From NCBI GenBank assembly GCA_025056835.1, contig JANWVS010000084.1, positions 1-7,538 on the forward strand: 7,538 bases of DNA. The letters run 5' to 3'. Every line of letters starts with the position of its first letter. Position 1 is the stretch's first letter. The notes beneath the pieces were generated by a model. The model was not told the origin of the DNA, did no database searches, and saw only the letters and a program-made list of their open reading frames with translations. This DNA is from Gemmataceae bacterium (GTDB lineage Bacteria; Planctomycetota; Planctomycetia; Gemmatales; Gemmataceae). A program made the translations under genes and the position numbers. This document shows, piece by piece, positions 1-4,052 of this stretch.

Positions 1-14
1 CGACGAACAAGTTG

Positions 15-30
15 CGGCGCGGCCGTGCCG
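15..30. repeat. Near-perfect 16-bp palindrome after the DUF1501 stop
   Basis: CGGCGCGGCCGTGCCG has one mismatch between its arms and lies 1 nt past the TGA (34-32) of the DUF1501 gene. It could contribute to transcription termination or messenger stability, but no T-run follows in the visible minus-strand sequence and the minus-strand RNA would have an A-C mismatch in the stem. Confidence 0.3.
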
Positions 31-31
31 T

Positions 32-1372
32 TCAGGCAAACAGACTGTCAATGGGTTGGCCGACGCTGGCCGGCCTCGTGAATCCGTCGGGACTGAGGCG
101 CGTCTCCGGAGCGATGCCGAGGGCGTGGAACAGGGTGGCGCCGAAATTCTCCGGCGAGACGGGCTGATCTTTGACGTAGGCGCCGTGGGCATCGGAGGCG
201 CCGTGGACGTAACCGCCGCGAATGCCGGCCCCCGCCAGCATGGCCGAGTAACAAGCGGGCCAGTGATCACGGCCGGCGCCGGTGATGCGCGGGCTGCGGC
301 CGAATTCGCCGACCATGACCACCAGCGTGGTCTCGAGCAAACCGCGCACGAGCAAATCTTCCAACAGGGCGGAGACGGCTTGATCGAGGTTCGGCAGCGC
401 CCAACCGAGGCCGAAGGCCGTGTGCCCATAGATGCTTCCCAAGCCGGCGCCCTCGCCGTGCATGTCCCAGGTTTGGACGTTGCGGAAGCGCTCGCCCGGC
501 GGGGTGCCGCACCAAGCGGTCACGCTGACCAGACGGACTCCGGCCTCGATCAGCCGGCGGGCCAGCAGCAAATTCTGGCCGATCGGATGACGGCCATAAC
601 GGTCGCGCACCGTGCTTGGCTCTTGCTCGAGGTCGAAGGCCCGGCGGGCTTCCGGTCCGGTGACCAACTCGAAAGCCCGTTGCTGGAAGCGGCGCAACGG
701 CGTGTCGGAGGTTTCGTTGGACTGAAAGCGGTCGAGCAGCTCGAGCCGGCGGCGCATGCGGTCCGGCGCGACTTCGGGGGCCGGGTCCAAGCCGCGAAAG
801 CGGAAGTCCGGGGCCGCGGGATTGTCGAGGTCGGTGCCGACGCGGAGCGGACTGTAGGCCGCGCCGAGGAAGCCGCCGCCCAGGTAGCGCGGTTGCACGT
901 CGCCGGCGAGGTTTTGCAGCCAGACGTAGGAGGGAATGTTGCGCGTCGCCGGCCGCAGCTTAGCCACCACTGAGCCGAAGTACGGCGTGTCGGCCGCAGG
1001 GTTGGAGTGGCCGGTCATGCAGATGTGCATGCCGCCGTCGTGGCCGCCGTTGTTGTGCGTCATCGAACGGATGAGCGAGTAATGGTGGGCCAAGCGCGCC
1101 AGTCGCGGCATCTTTTCGCAAATCTGCATACCCGGGACCGTCGTGGCAATCGGCCGATACAGCCCGCGAATGTCCTCCGGCGCCTGGGGTTTGAGGTCCC
1201 AGGTGTCGTGATGGCTGGCGCCGCCGTACTGAACAATGAAGATGCACGACCGCTCCGAAGAAGCTCGGGGTCGTGCGGCAGCGGCGCGCAGCAACTCCGG
1301 CAGCCCCAAACCCAGCACGCTGATGCCGCCGACTTGCAGCAGCCGACGACGCGACATCACCTGACGACTCAT
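32..1372 (-). CDS. DUF1501 domain-containing protein, Tat-exported
   Basis: This is a 446-residue protein of the DUF1501 family, which belongs to the alkaline phosphatase/sulfatase-like fold and is greatly expanded in planctomycetes. Its substrate and reaction are not known. Residues 7-30 form a twin-arginine signal (SRRRLLQVGG followed by a hydrophobic stretch), so the protein is probably exported folded. Family hallmarks are visible in order: GGASHHDTWDLKP at 50-62, HNNGGHDGGMH at 106-116, TWDMHGEG at 301-308, GEFGRSP at 355-361 and GRDHW at 367-371. These hold the Asp, His and Glu residues expected around a metal site. The frame is open upstream to 1492, but ATG 1372 is chosen because it directly precedes the Tat motif and has a G-rich ribosome binding site 5 nt upstream. 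A second ATG five codons in is possible. The length is usual and the gene is intact. It is the last gene of the minus-strand cluster, 173 bp after the oxidoreductase. DUF1501 genes often sit beside DUF1549/DUF1553 cytochrome genes; none is in this window. Confidence 0.93.
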   Translation of the reverse strand: MSRQVMSRRRLLQVGGISVLGLGLPELLRAAAARPRASSERSCIFIVQYGGASHHDTWDLKPQAPEDIRGLYRPIATTVPGMQICEKMPRLARLAHHYSLIRSMTHNNGGHDGGMHICMTGHSNPAADTPYFGSVVAKLRPATRNIPSYVWLQNLAGDVQPRYLGGGFLGAAYSPLRVGTDLDNPAAPDFRFRGLDPAPEVAPDRMRRRLELLDRFQSNETSDTPLRRFQQRAFELVTGPEARRAFDLEQEPSTVRDRYGRHPIGQNLLLARRLIEAGVRLVSVTAWCGTPPGERFRNVQTWDMHGEGAGLGSIYGHTAFGLGWALPNLDQAVSALLEDLLVRGLLETTLVVMVGEFGRSPRITGAGRDHWPACYSAMLAGAGIRGGYVHGASDAHGAYVKDQPVSPENFGATLFHALGIAPETRLSPDGFTRPASVGQPIDSLFA

Positions 1373-1545
1373 GATTCTTCCCCCCCTTACCATCGCTCTC
1401 TTATGCCCAAGAAGGCACTCGCCCTGCCAAGCCGGCAGTTTGGATTTCCACCCTCTCCCGCCGGCGGCGGCAACGAAGGCTCCGCGCCGCACACGGCCCC
1501 CGCAGCCGCTGCGGCGCTATCGTCCGAGACGTCTTCCTTTCCATG
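1373..1545 (-). promoter_or_regulatory. Spacer between oxidoreductase and DUF1501 genes; possible promoter region
   Basis: This is the largest gap between the minus-strand genes (173 bp). It holds two short inverted repeats: CCGCAGC-C-GCTGCGG at 1500-1514 and CTGCC-aagcc-GGCAG at 1424-1438. Neither is followed by a T-run, so no clear intrinsic terminator is seen. On the minus strand TTGGCAGGGCGAGTGC (1430-1415) has the GG-N10-GC spacing of a sigma-54 -24/-12 element but matches its second half imperfectly. A CATAAG hexamer (1404-1399) nearby resembles a -10 box. An internal promoter for the DUF1501 gene is possible but unproven. The minus frame is open across the region but carries no recognisable protein. 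Confidence 0.25.
1378..1388 (-). promoter_or_regulatory. Ribosome binding site with G7 run, before the DUF1501 gene
   Basis: On the minus strand the sequence reads AAGGGGGGGAA, followed by GAATC and the ATG at 1372. It fixes this ATG as the start of the DUF1501 protein rather than the upstream in-frame codons. The identical 11-mer stands before the oxidoreductase gene (2825-2835). Confidence 0.65.
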
Positions 1546-2820
1546 TTAAGATCGGCCGGCGGCGGCACCGGGTTGGGCGACGGGCGGTGTCGGCATCGGC
1601 CCCCATTCATAGCGGGCGGGCGTCAGGTCTTCGCGGGAATGGTAAGCCTGTTCCCAAGTGATGACCTGGCCCGTGTACGCGGCCATTCGACCCATGATCG
1701 CCAGCAAGGTGCTTTTGCACATATAGTCGCCGTTGTTAATCGGTCGTCCGTTGCGGATGCTGGCGAACAGCTCGTCGTGTTCGGTTTGGTAAAAGTCGTT
1801 GTCGCGTTCCGTTTGGCGCCAAGCGTTAGGCCCGGTCAGGACGATCTGCCGTTCGTTGAGGTTGGCGCGTCCCAGGCTGCCCAGCACGTGAACGGCGATC
1901 TCGCCGGCGCAGCGTTCCTGTTGGCGCGTGTTGCTGAAAAGTTTGACACCGTTGGCGTATTCGTAGACCACGGAGAAGTGGTCGTAGATGTGGCCGTACT
2001 CCGGTCCGGTGCGCACTTGTCGGCCGCCCATGCCGACCGCCCGGATTGGATATTGATTACCCATGACCCAAGCGGCGACGTCGAGATTGTGAATGTGTTG
2101 CTCGACGTTGAAATCGCCAGACAACCAGGTGAAGTAGTACCAGTTGCGCAGCTGCCACTCCATGTCGGTCCAGTGCCGTTGGCGTGGGAACATCCAGATC
2201 CGGCCGCGCAGGTCCTGGGCTTGGACCGCGACGATGTTGCCGATGGCGCCGGCGTGGATGCGGCGAATCGCCTCCTTGTACATGTTGGAATAGCGCAGGC
2301 ACAGGCCGGAGACCACGGAAAGATTTTTGCGGCGGGCCTCCTCGCAGTAGCGTTCGACCCGGCGCACGCCCGGCGCATCGACCGCGATCGGTTTCTCGGC
2401 GAAAATGTGCTTGTTGGCCTCCACGGCGGCCTGCAGGTGCAAGGGACGAAATCCCGGCGGCGTACACAGCAAGACCACGTCGACGCCGCAGTCGATCAGC
2501 CGCTGGTAGGCATCAAAACCGACAAAGCGCCGCGCTTCGGGCACATCCAGTTTGTCGGCAAGGCTGCGGTCGTTGTGCAACCGCTCCAAACTGCTGTCGA
2601 GCCGATCGCGAAAGACGTCGGCCATGGCGACGAGACGGACGTTGGGATCGGCCTTGAGCGCTTGCGTGGCCGCCCCGGTACCGCGACTGCCGCAACCGAT
2701 CAGGCCGACGCGGAGCGTGTCGCGCGGCGGAGCATTTTGCCCCCAAGCAACGTGCGGCGCCAGCGCCGCGGCCGCGCCCGTCGTTGCCAAGAATCCCCGG
2801 CGTGTTGTTCCCTTGGCCAT
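1546..2820 (-). CDS. Gfo/Idh/MocA family NAD(P)-dependent oxidoreductase, Tat-exported
   Basis: This 424-residue protein is a Gfo/Idh/MocA dehydrogenase, a family that oxidises or reduces hydroxyls of sugars, inositols and their glycosides with NAD(P). Residues 5-30 are a twin-arginine signal (TTRRGFLATTG, then an alanine-rich core). The Rossmann domain follows, with VGLIGCGSRG at 38-47 (GxGxxG), an acidic residue near D68 after the second strand, and AEKPIA at 141-146 holding the conserved Lys (K143) of the EKP motif. The C-terminal domain has SGDFNVEQHIHNLDVAAW at 234-251, whose His/Asp pair is the usual catalytic region. ATG 2820 is chosen because it starts the Tat signal and has a G-rich ribosome binding site. 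The same frame stays open to 3000, but that extension would overlap the DUF1080 gene and bury the signal. It lies 64 bp after the DUF1080 gene, a pairing seen in 3-keto-sugar pathways. The exact substrate cannot be read from the sequence. Tat export fits an enzyme that folds around tightly held cofactor in the cytoplasm. Confidence 0.95.
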   Translation of the reverse strand: MAKGTTRRGFLATTGAAAALAPHVAWGQNAPPRDTLRVGLIGCGSRGTGAATQALKADPNVRLVAMADVFRDRLDSSLERLHNDRSLADKLDVPEARRFVGFDAYQRLIDCGVDVVLLCTPPGFRPLHLQAAVEANKHIFAEKPIAVDAPGVRRVERYCEEARRKNLSVVSGLCLRYSNMYKEAIRRIHAGAIGNIVAVQAQDLRGRIWMFPRQRHWTDMEWQLRNWYYFTWLSGDFNVEQHIHNLDVAAWVMGNQYPIRAVGMGGRQVRTGPEYGHIYDHFSVVYEYANGVKLFSNTRQQERCAGEIAVHVLGSLGRANLNERQIVLTGPNAWRQTERDNDFYQTEHDELFASIRNGRPINNGDYMCKSTLLAIMGRMAAYTGQVITWEQAYHSREDLTPARYEWGPMPTPPVAQPGAAAGRS

Positions 2821-2824
2821 CGCT

Positions 2825-2835
2825 TTCCCCCCCTT
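2825..2835 (-). promoter_or_regulatory. Ribosome binding site with G7 run, before the oxidoreductase gene
   Basis: On the minus strand the sequence reads AAGGGGGGGAA, then AGCG and the ATG at 2820. It supports 2820 as the start over upstream in-frame ATGs. The 11-mer is identical to the one before the DUF1501 gene. Confidence 0.65.
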
Positions 2836-2884
2836 GGCCGGCGCGGCGGGACCGAAGTTTTCCTTGTATACCGCCGCCTTCGCC

Positions 2885-3670
2885 CTAGTCCAACGGCCGC
2901 AACTCAAACCTCCGGAAGTAAATCTCAAACCCTTCCGTCTGAAGCAAGATCTTCCCCGCCGCCGGAAATACATCATAGCAGCGATTGACGAACTTGTCAT
3001 TCACTTTCACGACGATTTCCGTGCCGCGGCAAAGACATTCGACCTTCGTCCACTCGCCGAGCTTGCTTTCGACGTCGTCCTTACCGCGAGTATCGAGCAG
3101 TTCCTTGAAGTCCGGGTCATGGTGGCTCCACCACAGCTGCCCTTTGGTGAAGACGCGTTTTTCACCCCCCTGCCGCCAACGCGGCCGCTTGTCGGGGCCG
3201 AGCACGACGTCGCTGGTGAACGAAACCGGAATCACGGCCCCGTTGGCGTCCTTGCCGCGGATGACGATCAAATCGCCCACGCACCCCTGGGCCAGCTGGC
3301 ATTCGATCGACGCCATCCACGTCCCGCCGGCTCCGCCGTCCGGTCCGGTGGCGTGCAACAAAATGCCCGAGTTGCGCACGTACTTGCCGCCGTCGGTCCG
3401 CCGACCCCACTTGTACTCGACGAGGAGATGATAATCACGATACTCCTTCTCCGTGGCCACGTAGCCGAACCCCTCCCCCGAGAGGTGCAACAGGCCGTCG
3501 GTGACGGCGAAAACCTTCCGCGGATCGTCGCGCTGGGTGTCTTTCAGCCACGTGGTCAGACCGGTGAGGTCTTTGCCGTTGAACAACGCGACCGGCCGGA
3601 GCGGTCGGACCGCCTCCCCCCAAGCCGTCGCGGCGGTCGTGATCAGTACCAGCAACGACATCGTTTTCAT
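2885..3670 (-). CDS. Secreted DUF1080 (3-keto-disaccharide hydrolase domain) protein
   Basis: This 261-residue protein is almost wholly one DUF1080 domain, a concanavalin-like jelly roll now named the 3-keto-disaccharide hydrolase domain. Members are thought to act on sugars or glycosides oxidised at C3. Residues 1-20 are a Sec signal peptide with likely cleavage after GEA. Family landmarks are LFNGKDLTGL at 29-38, RNSGILLHATG at 99-109, ASIECQLAQG at 120-129, EWTKVECLCRG at 206-216 and the closing strands ILLQTEGFEIYFRRFELRPL at 241-260. ATG 3670 is preferred over the in-frame ATG 3676, because AGGGAGG abuts the latter with no spacer and sits 6 nt from the former; the alternative adds two residues. 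The gene begins 13 bp after the heme/copper gene and is followed 64 bp later by the Gfo/Idh/MocA gene, so operon coupling and a joint sugar-processing role are likely. The protein has no lipobox and no extra carbohydrate-binding module. Whether it is catalytic or only binds glycan is not decided by the sequence. Confidence 0.93.
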   Translation of the reverse strand: MKTMSLLVLITTAATAWGEAVRPLRPVALFNGKDLTGLTTWLKDTQRDDPRKVFAVTDGLLHLSGEGFGYVATEKEYRDYHLLVEYKWGRRTDGGKYVRNSGILLHATGPDGGAGGTWMASIECQLAQGCVGDLIVIRGKDANGAVIPVSFTSDVVLGPDKRPRWRQGGEKRVFTKGQLWWSHHDPDFKELLDTRGKDDVESKLGEWTKVECLCRGTEIVVKVNDKFVNRCYDVFPAAGKILLQTEGFEIYFRRFELRPLD

Positions 3671-3676
3671 GACCAT

Positions 3677-3683
3677 CCTCCCT
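3677..3683 (-). promoter_or_regulatory. Ribosome binding site deciding the DUF1080 start
   Basis: Minus-strand AGGGAGG lies directly after the TGA stop of the heme/copper gene (3686-3684). It touches the first ATG (3676) and is 6 nt before the second (3670), so the second is the better start. The close packing indicates co-transcription. Confidence 0.75.
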
Positions 3684-4052
3684 TCATTCGACGATCATTT
3701 CCCCATTCATGACCATCCAGTGCCCCGGAAAAGTACAGAGAAACGGGTAGCGGCCCTTTTCGCGCGGGGCGGTGAAGTGGATCGTGCCGCGGGCCAGGGG
3801 GGGCACGATGTCGGTGTAGACCAGCACATCGGAGGTCTTGGGCACGTAGTGCCGGGCGGCGGCGTCCGGCTCGGCGACGATCTGATTGACCAGCAGGCCC
3901 ACCTTCTCCAGGGTCCCGGGTTTGATGAGCACCCAGTTGTGCGGCACCACGTCGGGATTGTGAAACGTCAAGCGCAACGGCTCGCCGGCCTTCACCTTGA
4001 GAGTCTTGGTTTCGTAAGTGAGGTTCTTACCGGCGGTGACCGCCAACGCGCG
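3684..4052 (-). other. Cupredoxin (type 1 copper) domain of the fusion protein
   Basis: Residues about 945-1066 have the plastocyanin/azurin pattern: VPHNW supplies the first His (H982), and CTFPGHWMVM supplies Cys 1050, His 1055 and Met 1059. The Cys-to-His distance of five and His-to-Met distance of four match azurin and auracyanin. The domain would bind one copper ion and carry single electrons outside the cytoplasm. Confidence 0.88.

Noticed and set aside
56..973. Plus-strand open frame opposite the DUF1501 gene
   Set aside because: Antisense shadow; the minus strand carries all DUF1501 motifs.
1469..1481. GC-only repeat CCGCCGGCGGCGG in the spacer before the DUF1501 gene
   Set aside because: Low-complexity GC sequence; short palindromes of this kind are expected by chance here.
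1373..1492. In-frame N-terminal extension of the DUF1501 protein to an ATG at 1492
   Set aside because: It would place 40 unrelated residues before the Tat signal; ATG 1372 has its own ribosome site.
1543..2988. Long plus-strand open frame of about 480 codons opposite the oxidoreductase gene
   Set aside because: It has no recognisable domain and mirrors the conserved minus-strand gene; long antisense frames are common at this GC content.
2821..3000. In-frame N-terminal extension of the oxidoreductase to an ATG at 3000
   Set aside because: It would overlap the DUF1080 gene by over 100 bases, bury the Tat signal and lack a ribosome site; the extension is Arg-rich like high-GC non-coding translation.
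2552..3712. Plus-strand open frame spanning the DUF1080 gene and part of the oxidoreductase gene
   Set aside because: It crosses two real genes and a gap on the other strand and shows no domain or ribosome site.
3781..3809. Perfect 8-bp inverted repeat ATCGTGCC / GGCACGAT with a 13-base loop containing most of a G7 run
   Set aside because: It lies in the coding sequence of the cupredoxin domain and is explained by codon composition; no T-run follows, so it is not a terminator.
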